Shown piece after piece: positions 17,360 through 26,522 of a DNA stretch of 64,000 bases. The notes below the pieces were generated by a model. It did not search any database. It saw nothing but the letters and a program-made list of their open reading frames with translations, and had not been told where the DNA came from. The DNA comes from an uncultured Dehalococcoidia bacterium (lineage in GTDB: Bacteria > Chloroflexota > Dehalococcoidia > Lucifugimonadales > UBA1123). A program made the position numbers and the translations under genes. The stretch is taken from positions 1,585,800 to 1,649,799 of the forward strand of contig OY282441.1 of the NCBI GenBank assembly GCA_958296105.1, in the 5' to 3' direction. Numbering within the stretch: position 1 is the stretch's first letter; each line of letters starts with the position of its first letter.

Positions 17360-18757
17360 ATGGGAAACGAAAATATCTCGCTCATGGCGCATCTCATGCG
17401 CAGGGCAGGCTTCGGGGCGAGCCGAGACGAGCTGGAGAGACGCGCGGCGGTCGGGTACGAAGCCACCGTGGAGGAGCTTCTGCGCCCCGAAGAGCGGCAG
17501 CCTGTGGACATCTACGAGTTTCTGCGCTACTACCACTTCCAGTGGAAGCCGGGAACTCTGGGCGGCATCGGACAGTCGGGGTGGGTGTGGCGCATGATCA
17601 ACACGCCCGCGCCGCTCCAAGAGAAGATGTGCCTGTTCTGGCACCAGATATTCGCCACCGGCGTGTCGAAGGTCGATCACTACGACGAGATAATCGACAT
17701 GATAGATCTGTTCCGCGAAAAGGGGCTTGGCAAGTACCGCGATCTGCTGCTGGCGGTGTCCAGAAACCCGGCGATGCTCTTCTGGCTGGACAATCAGGAG
17801 AACCACGCCAGCGCAGTCAACGAGAACTGGGGGCGCGAGCTTCTGGAGCTGTTCACCATGGGGGTGGGCAACTACACGGAAGAGGACGTGTACGAATGCT
17901 CCCGCGCCTTCACCGGCTGGACTATGACCCCCAAGCTGCCCAGGTTCCACATGGGGCGCTGGGACTGGTACTTCGAGTACAAGCCCGAAGACCATGACGA
18001 CGGGGAGAAGACGTTTCTAGGCCACACTGGGAGCTTCGACGGCGAGGACATAATAGACATCGTTCTGCGCCAGCCCGCCACCGCGAGGTTCATAGCGCGG
18101 CACCTGTACAGCTTCTTCGTCGCAGACGAGGTGCAGGTTCCGGCGTGGCAGGATACCCCTCCGAGAGATCCGGACGCCGTATCCGCCATAGCCAACGCGC
18201 TCACGGAGTCGGGCTTCGACATGCGCCACACGCTGCGCATTCTGTTCAACTCCGACTTCTTCAAGGAGGCGCGCTTCACGAAGGTCAAGAACCCCGCGGA
18301 GGTGGTGGTAGGAACGCTCAGAGTGGTCGGCGGCGGCGAGCTTCCAGGCCCCGATATATTCGAATACTCCAACCACATAACCTACATGGGGCAGGAGCTT
18401 CTCAACCCGCCGAGTGTAGAGGGCTGGCACTCGGGCGTAGAATGGATCAACAGCGGCTCGCTGATGAAGCGCGCCAACTTCGTGGCGGACATGATGGGCG
18501 AGACGCGCAGACCGGGCGTTCGCGCCATGATCGAGCGAGTCAAGGTGTCCGCAGCATCGCCGGATGACGTGGTGGACACCTGCCTAGACCTGCTCGGCCC
18601 CGTGGACGTGAACGCCGAAACGCGGGCGGAGCTGATAGACCACGCCGCCGCGCGCGGAGATCTGAGATGGGACGAGTCGAACGAGGCCGAATCCGCAAGG
18701 CGAGTGTCCGAGCTTCTCCAGCTAATAGTCGCCACCCGCGAGTACCAGCTCGCCTGA
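17360..18757 (+). CDS. DUF1800 family protein
   Basis: This 465-aa protein of unknown biochemical role has the DUF1800 hallmarks: HLMRRAGFGASRDEL at the N-terminus, LFWHQIFATGVSKV, NENWGRELLELFTMGVGNYTEEDV, the CSRAFTGWT segment, RHLYSFFVADE and the closing NPPSVEGWHSG. No signal peptide is visible, although many relatives are exported. ATG 17360 has GGGGAGGAGA upstream. It is followed 21 bases later by an NHL gene, so they form an operon. DUF1800 and DUF1501 proteins are normally encoded together; here the DUF1501 partner is only at the far left edge of the window. Confidence 0.93.
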   Translation: MGNENISLMAHLMRRAGFGASRDELERRAAVGYEATVEELLRPEERQPVDIYEFLRYYHFQWKPGTLGGIGQSGWVWRMINTPAPLQEKMCLFWHQIFATGVSKVDHYDEIIDMIDLFREKGLGKYRDLLLAVSRNPAMLFWLDNQENHASAVNENWGRELLELFTMGVGNYTEEDVYECSRAFTGWTMTPKLPRFHMGRWDWYFEYKPEDHDDGEKTFLGHTGSFDGEDIIDIVLRQPATARFIARHLYSFFVADEVQVPAWQDTPPRDPDAVSAIANALTESGFDMRHTLRILFNSDFFKEARFTKVKNPAEVVVGTLRVVGGGELPGPDIFEYSNHITYMGQELLNPPSVEGWHSGVEWINSGSLMKRANFVADMMGETRRPGVRAMIERVKVSAASPDDVVDTCLDLLGPVDVNAETRAELIDHAAARGDLRWDESNEAESARRVSELLQLIVATREYQLA

Positions 18758-18778
18758 ATCCAGCAGGAAAGAAGCGCC

Positions 18779-19783
18779 ATGCTCACCAAGATAGTCGGAG
18801 ACAGGGTTTACGATTTCAGCCACGTGGTGGGCGGTCGAGACCAAGTGATGGGGCCGCTCTCGCTGGCGTTCGGAGACGGAAACGAGGTGTTCGCCATCGT
18901 CTCGAACCTGGGAGGCGCGCGCGGGGTCACGAGGTTTACAGTTGGCCTGTACCCCGGCGAGGAGGAGGTCGTCAATCGCATCGGCGAACGAGGCGAGGAC
19001 GAGGGGCAGCTGACTTGGGCTTCCGGCATAGCGCTGGACAGCCACAGGAACATCTATGTAACCGACGCTTGGACTGACCGGGTTTCGGTGTTCACTCCGG
19101 ACGGGGAGTTCTCTAGGGCGTTCGGGACACACGGGAGCGGCGAATGCCAGTTCGGGAGGCCGTCCGGCATCGCCATCGACGCCAGCGACTGCGTTCTGGT
19201 GGTGGACACGCTGAATCACAGGGTTCAGAAGCTCAGCGCTGACGGCAGGTACATCTGCGAGTGGGGACGCTTCGGGCAAGGCGAGGGCCAGTTCGATTCC
19301 CCATGGGGCATCACGACGGACGCAGACGGCTTCGTCTACGTGGCAGACCACAAGAACCACCGCATCCAGAAATTCGATGGAGACGGCAGATTCGTCTTCG
19401 CGCTCGGCAGCCATGGGAGCGGAGACTACGAGTTCGACCACCCCTCGGACGTGGCGGTGGACCCAGCCGGCGACATCTACGTCTGCGACTGGGTGAACCA
19501 CAGGGTGCAGGCATACGACGCGGACGGGCGCTACATAACGACGTTCATCGGAGACGCGCAGGAGCTTTCCAAGTGGCAGCGGGAGTACGTGCGCTCGAAC
19601 CCGGACGTGTACAAAGCGCGCCGCCGTGTCTATACGCTGGAGCCGGAGTGGAGATTCGCGCTCCCCTCCGCCGTCGAATTCGACAGCCGCAACTCCAGGC
19701 TCATGGTGGCAGACACCCAGCGCTGGCGAATCCAGATATACAACAAGCTGCTCGATTACAGCGAGCCGCAGTTCAACATATGA
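18779..19783 (+). CDS. NHL-repeat beta-propeller protein
   Basis: This 334-aa protein of NHL repeats includes YVTDAWTDRVSVF, LVVDTLNHRVQKL, YVADHKNHRIQKF and YVCDWVNHRVQAY. It is closely related to the proteins at 834 and 19878 and shares the C-terminal extension with RRRVYTLEPEWRFALPSAVEF. No signal sequence is seen. It lies 21 bases after the DUF1800 gene and 94 bases before the next NHL gene, which suggests a common transcript. A propeller scaffold for protein or ligand binding is expected. Confidence 0.9.
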   Translation: MLTKIVGDRVYDFSHVVGGRDQVMGPLSLAFGDGNEVFAIVSNLGGARGVTRFTVGLYPGEEEVVNRIGERGEDEGQLTWASGIALDSHRNIYVTDAWTDRVSVFTPDGEFSRAFGTHGSGECQFGRPSGIAIDASDCVLVVDTLNHRVQKLSADGRYICEWGRFGQGEGQFDSPWGITTDADGFVYVADHKNHRIQKFDGDGRFVFALGSHGSGDYEFDHPSDVAVDPAGDIYVCDWVNHRVQAYDADGRYITTFIGDAQELSKWQREYVRSNPDVYKARRRVYTLEPEWRFALPSAVEFDSRNSRLMVADTQRWRIQIYNKLLDYSEPQFNI

Positions 19784-19877
19784 GCCGATGCGCAGACAGG
19801 CAGGGATGTACGGCAAAGACCAACCCCAGCATCCCGCGCATCTGCGCGAACGGCCCACTCGACATAGGAAACTCTAA

Positions 19878-20879
19878 ATGAGATACCTGAAGACGATCGG
19901 CTTCAATTCCAACCAGCCCATCGGACGCGGATTCAACTACCCATACGACACCGCGTTCAGCGCGGACGGACGCATCTTCGTGCTGAACCGGATGGGCGGT
20001 CTGAACGCGCGCGGAATCCGCATCCAGATATGCACGTTCGATGAAGGCTGGCTCGGCGAGTTCAGCACAGGCCCCGGCGACGGCGAAGACCAGCTCCGCG
20101 TTCCCGTGTGCATGGCATTCGACGCCGATGACAACCTGTACGTCACCGACGAAGCTCTGAACGAGGTCAAGGTCTTCGACAGTCAAGGGGCTTTCATCAG
20201 GAAGTGGGGAAGCGATGTAGACGAAATCGGAACGCTGCAAGGCCCCGCGGGCATCGCGCACGGCGGCGACGGCTCTGTGTACGTAGTCGAGCAGTACGCG
20301 AACCGCGTTCACAAGCTGACGCCGGAGGGCGAATCCATCCTTAGCTGGGGAAGCGGCGGCAGCGGGGAAGGAAGATTCGATCTGCCCTGGGGCGCGGCCG
20401 TCGATTCCGAGGGGAGCGTGTACGTCGCCGACTGGAGAAACGACCGCGTGCAGAAGTTCACGCCAGACGGCGAATTCATGGCGGCGTATGGCGAACCGGG
20501 CGACGCAGAGGGCCAATTCCACAGACCAAGCTCGGTTGCCGTGACCGGAGACGGCTTGATCTGCGTGGCGGACTGGGGCAACGAGCGCGTGCAGATTCTC
20601 GGCCCGGATGGAGAGTTTCGCCAGATGCTCACGGGCGAGGCGACGCTGTCGAAGTGGGCAGAGGAGTGGCTCGAAGTGAACCAAGACGAGTACGCCGCGC
20701 GCCGCGCCTCCGACCTGCACGTCAAGGACCTGCCCGCGCATCTGCGAACCCCGTTCCACACCGCTTCTCAGACGGAGCCGGTCTTCTGGGGGCCGGTATC
20801 CGTCTCGCTGGACTCCGAAGACCGCCTGTACGTCACCGAACACAGCCGCCATCGAATACAGATATACGAGCAGGAGTGA
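19878..20879 (+). CDS. NHL-repeat beta-propeller protein
   Basis: This 333-aa NHL propeller contains YVTDEALNEVKVF, YVVEQYANRVHKL, YVADWRNDRVQKF and CVADWGNERVQIL. The tail EPVFWGPVSVSLDSEDRLYV is repeated as a decayed fragment at 21974-22030. AGGA lies nine bases before ATG 19878. It is probably cotranscribed with the preceding NHL gene. No export signal is apparent. As with its paralogues, a ligand or partner cannot be named; the DUF1800 neighbourhood suggests a joint function. Confidence 0.9.
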   Translation: MRYLKTIGFNSNQPIGRGFNYPYDTAFSADGRIFVLNRMGGLNARGIRIQICTFDEGWLGEFSTGPGDGEDQLRVPVCMAFDADDNLYVTDEALNEVKVFDSQGAFIRKWGSDVDEIGTLQGPAGIAHGGDGSVYVVEQYANRVHKLTPEGESILSWGSGGSGEGRFDLPWGAAVDSEGSVYVADWRNDRVQKFTPDGEFMAAYGEPGDAEGQFHRPSSVAVTGDGLICVADWGNERVQILGPDGEFRQMLTGEATLSKWAEEWLEVNQDEYAARRASDLHVKDLPAHLRTPFHTASQTEPVFWGPVSVSLDSEDRLYVTEHSRHRIQIYEQE

Positions 20880-20935
20880 CAAGCCCACGGCGCGCTTTTC
20901 GTGTACCATATTGGCATCCTTCAGCAGGAGAGGGG

Positions 20936-21880
20936 ATGATGAGCGGGGAAATAATCGTAGAGCTCGTCGCGCTTGCGGCGGTTCTCGTGACTGTCATCAC
21001 GCTCATGCTGCGGATGACGAACAGAATCGAAAACAGAATAGACAGCAGAGTAGACAGGCTCGAAGCTAGGATCGAGTCTGTACGCGCTGAACTCATCGAG
21101 AAGATCGAGTCTGTGCGCGCCGAACTCAGCGAGAGAATCGAGTCTGTACGCACTGAACTCAGCGAGAAGATCGAGTCCACCCGCACTGAACTCAAAGCGG
21201 ATACTCAAGCGCTCGACGCGAAGGTCGAGGCAATGCGCGCTGAACTCAGCGAGAAGATCGAGTCTGTACGCACAGAACTCAAAGCGGACACTCAAGCACT
21301 CGACGCGAAGATCGAGTCTATACGCACAGAACTCAGCGAGAGGATCGAGGCAATGCGCGCTGAACTCAGCGAGAAGATCGAGTCTGTACGCACAGAACTC
21401 AAAGCGGACACTCAAGCGATCAATGCGAAGGTCGAGTCTGTACGCACAGAACTCAAAGCGGACATTCAAGCGCTCGACGCGAAAGTCGGGTCGATGCGCG
21501 CTGAACTCAGCGAGAAGATCGAGTCCACCCGCACTGAACTCGGCGCGGATACTCAAGCGCTCGATGCGAAGGTCGAGTCTGTACGCACAGAACCCAAAGC
21601 GGACATTCAAGCGCTCGACGCGAAGGTTGGGTCGATGCGCGCTGAACTCAGCGAGAAGATCGAGTCCACCCGCGCTGAACTCGGCGCGGATACTCAAGCG
21701 CTCGATGCGAAGGTCGAGTCTGTACGCGCTGAACTTGGCGATAAGATAGAGTCTGTACGCGCCGAACTCGGCGATAAGATAGACGATACTCGAGCCAATG
21801 TTCAGTGGCTAAAGGGATTCATGGAAGGACGGCAAGCTGAATCCGAGGCGGCCGAGCGTGAACGGGTAGGCGCAGTCTGA
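20936..21880 (+). CDS. Membrane-anchored coiled-coil repeat protein
   Basis: This 314-aa protein begins with one hydrophobic helix (about residues 5-25, EIIVELVALAAVLVTVITLML). About 250 residues follow of almost perfect 11- and 22-residue repeats such as IESVRAELSEK and KADTQALDAKV, which predict a long uninterrupted coiled coil. The end, DTRANVQWLKGFMEGRQ, leaves the register. Charge pattern and length suggest a rod projecting from the membrane, perhaps as an oligomer. The repeats are also close at DNA level, so the length may vary. AGGAG precedes tandem ATGs at 20936 and 20939. Function is unknown. Confidence 0.85.
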   Translation: MMSGEIIVELVALAAVLVTVITLMLRMTNRIENRIDSRVDRLEARIESVRAELIEKIESVRAELSERIESVRTELSEKIESTRTELKADTQALDAKVEAMRAELSEKIESVRTELKADTQALDAKIESIRTELSERIEAMRAELSEKIESVRTELKADTQAINAKVESVRTELKADIQALDAKVGSMRAELSEKIESTRTELGADTQALDAKVESVRTEPKADIQALDAKVGSMRAELSEKIESTRAELGADTQALDAKVESVRAELGDKIESVRAELGDKIDDTRANVQWLKGFMEGRQAESEAAERERVGAV

Positions 21881-21973
21881 CGCTCTGCCCGGACAGCGCG
21901 TCTGAGCGAACGGGCGGCGCTCCGCGAGCGGGCGTGAATCACGCTTGAAATTTTGTGAGGAGAATAGCGAATG

Positions 21974-22030
21974 CGGCCGGTCTTCTGGGGGCCGGTTCCG
22001 TCACCGAGCGCAGCCGCCATCGAATACAGG
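21974..22030 (+). pseudogene. Decayed fragment of NHL gene 3' end
   Basis: A 21-base stretch starting GCCGGTCTTCTGGG and the later CAGCCGCCATCGAATACAG match 20777-20797 and 20843-20861 of the upstream NHL gene, with about 35 bases missing between. A 33-codon frame starting ATG 21971 with AGGAGA upstream reads RPVFWGPV in the parental frame and then shifts. It is a remnant of a duplicated NHL gene. Confidence 0.75.
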
Positions 22031-22091
22031 CTTACGCGCAGTGGCGATGCGCTCCGCCAACGATACTACTGACAGGGCGAGGGGATTTCTC

Positions 22092-22937
22092 ATGAGGTGC
22101 AGATACTGCAATAAGGATGCAGGCTTTCTCCGAAGGCAACACAGCCAGTGCAGACACGCTCACGACGAGGGCTGGGGTCGTATGATTGGTCTGGCTACGG
22201 ACACAGCCATCGGAACGCGGGCGGCGGCGGGACTGATGAGCGACCTCGATGAGATAGCGGCCGTCAGCTACGTACCTGCCGAGAATGTTCGCGCCGCGCT
22301 GGTGGAGGGGTTGATGTCCGCCACTGAGGTTGCGCTGGATGATCACCTGCTTTCCGAAGATGAGGAAGCCGCGCTGCACGGATTCGTAGATGAGTTCGAC
22401 ATCGGGCTGGACGATCTCGAAATGGTCAAAGGCAGCGCGGAAGCTCTGTCGAGACTCAGCGAAGCTCGTGTAATCCGAGAGCTGCAAGACGGCAAATTTC
22501 CCGACTCCAGCCAGTTCGACGGATTGGGACTGCCCTTCAACTTTATGAAATCCGAGCGTTTGGTCTGGGTGTTCCCCGACGTCAGGTACCTCGAAGACAG
22601 GGTGCGGCGCGAGCGGGTGGGCGGCTCGACGGGCGGCTCATTCCGAGTCGCGCGCGGCGTGTACATCCGCAGCTCGCAGTTCAGAAGCCGCACTGTGGAG
22701 AGGGAAGTAACAGAACACGTCGACACCGGAACGCTCGCGATGACCACGAAGCACATGTACTTCTCTGGGGAGCGCAAGAAGTTCCGTGTCCGCTTCGACA
22801 GGATCGTAGCGTTCGACGCATTCTCGGACGGCATCGGAATTACGCGGGACGTACAGAATGCGCGGGCGCAAAAATTCATAGTCGGAGACGGCTGGTTCGT
22901 CTGCAACCTCGCAACGCTGCTGGCGGAGCGAGTGTAG
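22092..22937 (+). CDS. Zinc-ribbon protein with PH-like C-terminal domain
   Basis: This 281-aa protein opens with a likely zinc-binding CRYCNKDAGFLRRQHSQC (Cys3, Cys6, Cys20 and nearby His). A helical, acidic middle region (about 45-150) follows. The C-terminal beta-rich part has GTLAMTTKHMYFSGERKKFRVRFDRIVAFDAFSDGI, the pattern of a GRAM/PH-like barrel found after zinc ribbons in several bacterial proteins of unknown role. AGGGG seven bases upstream supports ATG 22092; the earlier ATG at 21945 would read through the NHL relic and is less likely. Membrane or lipid association is possible but not shown. Confidence 0.7.
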   Translation: MRCRYCNKDAGFLRRQHSQCRHAHDEGWGRMIGLATDTAIGTRAAAGLMSDLDEIAAVSYVPAENVRAALVEGLMSATEVALDDHLLSEDEEAALHGFVDEFDIGLDDLEMVKGSAEALSRLSEARVIRELQDGKFPDSSQFDGLGLPFNFMKSERLVWVFPDVRYLEDRVRRERVGGSTGGSFRVARGVYIRSSQFRSRTVEREVTEHVDTGTLAMTTKHMYFSGERKKFRVRFDRIVAFDAFSDGIGITRDVQNARAQKFIVGDGWFVCNLATLLAERV

Positions 22938-22976
22938 AGATCTACTTCTGTAAACATCGGACGAGGTGAACACACA

Positions 22977-24383
22977 ATGACATCGGACAGCCGCAATCTC
23001 ATCGCCCACCTCGCGCGCCGCGCAGGATTCGGCGCGACGCCCGACGAGCTCGACCGCTACGAGCAGATCGGCTACGGGGCGCTCGTCGACCAGCTTCTCG
23101 ATCCGAATGACGCCGGAAACATCCCGGACGACATCATATTCAGGCGGCACGTGGACATTCACGCCATGCAGGGTCACAACGCCGCTTACTGGGCTTATCG
23201 ACTCATCTCCAGCGGCTGCCCGCTCGAAGAGAAGATCGCTCTGTTCTGGCACGGCGTGTTCGCCACTGGTGAGAACAAGCTCAACAACCTCGGCTCGCTC
23301 ACCAACCAGATAAGCACCTTCCGCAGGCACGGACTGGGCAGATTCGACGACCTGCTGATCGAGCTGTCCAGAGACCCAGCCATGACCATCTGGCTGGACA
23401 ACCACACCAACCACAAAGACTCTATCAACGAAAACTACGGGCGCGAGATACTCGAGCTGTTCTCGATGGGCGTGGGCAACTACACCGAGGACGATATAAA
23501 AGAGTGCGCGCGCGCCTTCACAGGGTGGTCGGTCAAGAACGGCGAGTACATGGCGATGATGGCGATGAAGGACTCGATCTGGCCCTATGGGCGCATCTTC
23601 TGGCATCACGAATACCGCGAGGACGACCACGACCGCGGCGAGAAGCGCTTCCTTGACGAGACCGGCCCATTCGACGGCGGGGACGTGGTGGAGATCATCT
23701 GCCGCCAGCCTGCCACCGCTCGGTTCGTCTCCAGGCACCTGTACAGCTTCTTCGTGGCGGACGAAGTCCCTGTGCCTCAGTGGTCGGACACCCCGCCGCG
23801 CGACCCCGAAGCCATAGACGCGCTCGCCCAAGCCTACTTCGAGCATGATCACCACATCGGAGCCGTCCTGCGCGTCCTGTTCGATTCCGATTTCTTCAAA
23901 GAGGCCGCATTCCAGCGCGTCAAGAGCCCCGCGGAGGTCATAATCGGCACGCTGCGAAAGACCGGCGAGTTTCAGACGCCGGACGGAGGAGACCCCGGCA
24001 TATTCACCGTCATGGAGGAGTGCGGATTCATGGGTCAGAAGCTGCTCGATCCGCCCTCGGTCGAGGGCTGGCACACGGGCGAGGAGTGGATAACCAGCGG
24101 CTCGCTCGTGGATCGCGTGAACTTCGCCGCTCAGCGTATGAGCGATGCGTCCCTTCCCGGCGTCATGGACATGGTGGCCCGCGTGACCGAATCGACATCC
24201 TCAGACCCCGTCGAGCTGGTGTCCGCCTGTCTCGACGTGCTTGGTCCGATGGACGTGACCGAAGACACGCGCAGCCTACTCGTCGAGCTGGCGTCCGCCG
24301 GCGCGCGCGATGGGGTCACACAGGAGCTGATACTGGATCTGTTCAAGATCATAGCATCGAGCAGGGAGTATCAGCTGTGCTGA
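22977..24383 (+). CDS. DUF1800 family protein
   Basis: This 468-aa paralogue of the protein at 17360 has the same ordered motifs: HLARRAGFGATPDEL, LFWHGVFATGENKL, NENYGREILELFSMGVGNYTEDDI, CARAFTGWS, RHLYSFFVADE and PPSVEGWHTGEEW. GAGGTGAA precedes ATG 22977. No DUF1501 gene follows; instead a short hairpin ends the unit and a minus-strand gene converges on it. The two copies flank the NHL, coiled-coil and zinc-ribbon genes, which suggests that the segment grew by duplication of a DUF1800-NHL unit. No export signal is visible. Confidence 0.93.
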   Translation: MTSDSRNLIAHLARRAGFGATPDELDRYEQIGYGALVDQLLDPNDAGNIPDDIIFRRHVDIHAMQGHNAAYWAYRLISSGCPLEEKIALFWHGVFATGENKLNNLGSLTNQISTFRRHGLGRFDDLLIELSRDPAMTIWLDNHTNHKDSINENYGREILELFSMGVGNYTEDDIKECARAFTGWSVKNGEYMAMMAMKDSIWPYGRIFWHHEYREDDHDRGEKRFLDETGPFDGGDVVEIICRQPATARFVSRHLYSFFVADEVPVPQWSDTPPRDPEAIDALAQAYFEHDHHIGAVLRVLFDSDFFKEAAFQRVKSPAEVIIGTLRKTGEFQTPDGGDPGIFTVMEECGFMGQKLLDPPSVEGWHTGEEWITSGSLVDRVNFAAQRMSDASLPGVMDMVARVTESTSSDPVELVSACLDVLGPMDVTEDTRSLLVELASAGARDGVTQELILDLFKIIASSREYQLC

Positions 24384-24460
24384 CAGCGCTACGCCGATCA
24401 TACGCGCACAGCGCGGCAAATCGCCTCTCTCGGCGGTGCGCCGGGGCGGGGTGGTCATAG

Positions 24461-24474
24461 ACCCTCTTGAGGGT
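24461..24474. terminator. Short hairpin between convergent genes
   Basis: ACCCTC-TT-GAGGGT lies between the DUF1800 stop and the convergent oxidoreductase stop. The loop is only two bases and no T-run follows, so it is a weak terminator call. Confidence 0.35.
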
Positions 24475-24485
24475 GGGTGTGAAAT

Positions 24486-25490
24486 TCAGCCATCGCCCCC
24501 CGGCGCCAGCGCCTCGACGACCTGGACGTAGGAGTCCATGTCCGGTTCGTTGAGGACTAGGCGAATCTCGTCCACTCCGGCGTCGAAGAAGTATTGCATC
24601 TGGTCTTTGCACTCTTCGGGGTTGCCGATGATAGTCGTGGCGTCCACCATCTCGTCCGAGACCAGCGCCGCCGCCCGGTCTCGCTCGCGGTTCAGGTACG
24701 CCTCCCGTATGCGGTCGGCCTCCTCGCCGAATCCGATGCGGCGCATGTACTGGTGGTAGAACACGCCCATGCCGCCTATGTAGAAGGCGATGTGTGGACG
24801 CTCGCGCTCGCGCGCGGCTGCCACGTCGTCCGTGACGTAGACCGAGACCTGCGGCGAAACCGTGATGTCTTCGAGAGAGCGCCCAGCCGCCGCAGCGCCC
24901 GCCTTCAGATCCGCAACCGCCGCGTCCATTCTGGACGGCGCAAGGAAGATCGGCAGCCAGCCGTCCGCCAGCTCGCCGGTGAGTCTCAGGCTGGCGGGGC
25001 TGAGCGAGGCGATGTAGATTGGCAGACAGCGGCGGTACGGCTCGAAGCGCAGCCTGAATCGCCGCGTGTGGAAGAACTCGCCATCGTGGTCTATGCGCTC
25101 GCCTGCCATCGCCTTGCGTATTATGTCTATGTACTCGCGCATTCGCGTCAGCGGCTTGCGGAACTCTTCTCCGTGGAAGTCTTCGATCACGAGCTGCCCG
25201 CTCGCGCCGAGTCCGAGGAAGAAGCGTCCCTCGGACATCAGATCCATGTTGCCCGCCGTCATCGCTATGTTGGAAGGCGAGCGCGCGAAGATCGGCACGA
25301 TGCTGGTGCCTATGCGTATGCGAGAGGTGAGCGCGGCGATCTGCGCCAGCGAAGTGAAGGCGTCCTCGCCCCAGGCCTCTCCCGTCGTTATGCAGCTGTA
25401 GCCCAGCGCGTCCACGCGAGCGGCAAGCTCCAGCGTATCCCGCCACGTGGCCCCCGGAGGCCGCAGACCCATGATTCCAACGTCGCCCAT
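24486..25490 (-). CDS. LLM-class flavin-dependent oxidoreductase
   Basis: This 334-aa bacterial-luciferase-like TIM barrel is of the F420/FMN methylenetetrahydromethanopterin-reductase-like type. Signatures are LAARVDALGYSCITTGEAWGEDAFTSLAQIAALTSRIRIGTSI, MSEGRFFLGLGASGQLVIEDFHG and the later GNPEECKDQMQYFFDAGVDEIRLV. Cofactor choice (FMN or F420) cannot be read from the sequence. GAGGAG precedes ATG 25490. It is divergent from the alpha/beta hydrolase gene, with which it may share control through the 174-base region between them. Confidence 0.9.
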   Translation of the reverse strand: MGDVGIMGLRPPGATWRDTLELAARVDALGYSCITTGEAWGEDAFTSLAQIAALTSRIRIGTSIVPIFARSPSNIAMTAGNMDLMSEGRFFLGLGASGQLVIEDFHGEEFRKPLTRMREYIDIIRKAMAGERIDHDGEFFHTRRFRLRFEPYRRCLPIYIASLSPASLRLTGELADGWLPIFLAPSRMDAAVADLKAGAAAAGRSLEDITVSPQVSVYVTDDVAAARERERPHIAFYIGGMGVFYHQYMRRIGFGEEADRIREAYLNRERDRAAALVSDEMVDATTIIGNPEECKDQMQYFFDAGVDEIRLVLNEPDMDSYVQVVEALAPGGDG

Positions 25491-25531
25491 GTCGAACTCT
25501 CCTCTGATGTGTAGTTGCGCCTTTAGTGTAA

Positions 25532-25537
25532 TATAAT
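25532..25537 (+). promoter_or_regulatory. Possible -10 box for alpha/beta hydrolase
   Basis: A perfect TATAAT lies in the divergent region 25491-25664 between the oxidoreductase and hydrolase genes. No good -35 box is found at 16-18 bases. Confidence 0.35.
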
Positions 25538-25664
25538 GCGGCGGGCGGCGGTTTGCACAGCCGCAGGCTGCCCCGCGAGATCGGAGTCGGAGTCTTGGCT
25601 GTATGAGACGTCCACGCAGATTACCCCGATCGTATGCGATGCACATATCACAGAGGAGCGGACA

Positions 25665-26477
25665 TTGACAACGGCCACGCAGACATGGACAGAGCGCATG
25701 GCGGAAGCCGCAGGATCCACCGTGCAGGTGGTGAGCGGAGGGACGGGCGCACCCCTGCTCATCCTCCACGAGGAGATGGGGCATCCCGGCTGGATGAGAT
25801 ACCACGAGGCGCTTGCCCAGAGCTTCGAGATCACCATTCCGTCCCATCCGGGATTCGGAGACTCGCCCTTCATAGACTGGATAATGAACATGCGCGACCT
25901 CGCCGGCTGGTACCTCGCCGCCCTAGACGACATGGGCATAGAGAAGACCAGCCTGCTCGGGTTCTCGTTCGGCGGCTGGCTGGCGGCGGAGATCGCCACC
26001 ATGGAGCCGGACAGGTTCGACAAGCTCGTTCTCGTGAACCCCATGGGCATCAAGCCGCCTGTGGGCGAGATATTCGACATGTTCCTGGTGGTGGCGAAGG
26101 AGTTCATCACCGAGAGCTTCCTCGACCCGGCGAGCGCGGCCGAGTTCGAGAATGTCTGCCCCGATGAGCCGACGCCGGAGCAGGCGGAGCGCTGGGAAGT
26201 GGCGCGAGAGCAGGCGTGCCGTCTTGGGTGGCGTCCGTACATGTACTACGCCGCGCTGCCTCACCTGTTGAGACGGCTGAAGAAGCTGCCCACGAGGATC
26301 ATCTGGGGCAGGGAGAACCCGATCGTTCCGCTGAGCGCGGGGCAGGTGTATCACGAGTCGATCCCGGGATCGGACTTCGCCATCATCGACAGCTGCGGCC
26401 ACCGCCCCGAGATCGAGCGCCCCGATGAGTTCGTCAGCCTCGTCCGGGGGTTTCTGGCGAACCAAGCCAATGCCTGA
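25665..26477 (+). CDS. Alpha/beta hydrolase
   Basis: This 270-aa protein has the alpha/beta-hydrolase fold: an oxyanion-hole strand PLLILHEEMGHPGWMRYH, the nucleophile elbow GFSFGG (Ser101 from the chosen start), the strand TRIIWGRENPIVPLS with the acid position, and His246 in SCGHRPEIERPDEF. It probably cleaves an ester, lactone or C-C bond. TTG 25665 is taken as start because AGAGGAG stands six bases before it; ATG 25698 in the same frame is an alternative. It lies 45 bases before another luciferase-like gene, and the two likely form an operon for stepwise oxidation and hydrolysis of one substrate. Confidence 0.85.
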   Translation: MTTATQTWTERMAEAAGSTVQVVSGGTGAPLLILHEEMGHPGWMRYHEALAQSFEITIPSHPGFGDSPFIDWIMNMRDLAGWYLAALDDMGIEKTSLLGFSFGGWLAAEIATMEPDRFDKLVLVNPMGIKPPVGEIFDMFLVVAKEFITESFLDPASAAEFENVCPDEPTPEQAERWEVAREQACRLGWRPYMYYAALPHLLRRLKKLPTRIIWGRENPIVPLSAGQVYHESIPGSDFAIIDSCGHRPEIERPDEFVSLVRGFLANQANA

Positions 26478-26522
26478 TAGACTGGGCTTCAATCAAAATA
26501 CCGTCGACCACAGGAGGCTCCG

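Noticed and set aside
18722-19858. 378-codon minus-strand frame opposite an NHL gene
   Set aside because: It is antisense to NHL repeats and shows no domain features. The plus-strand gene has a clear family match and spacing within an operon.
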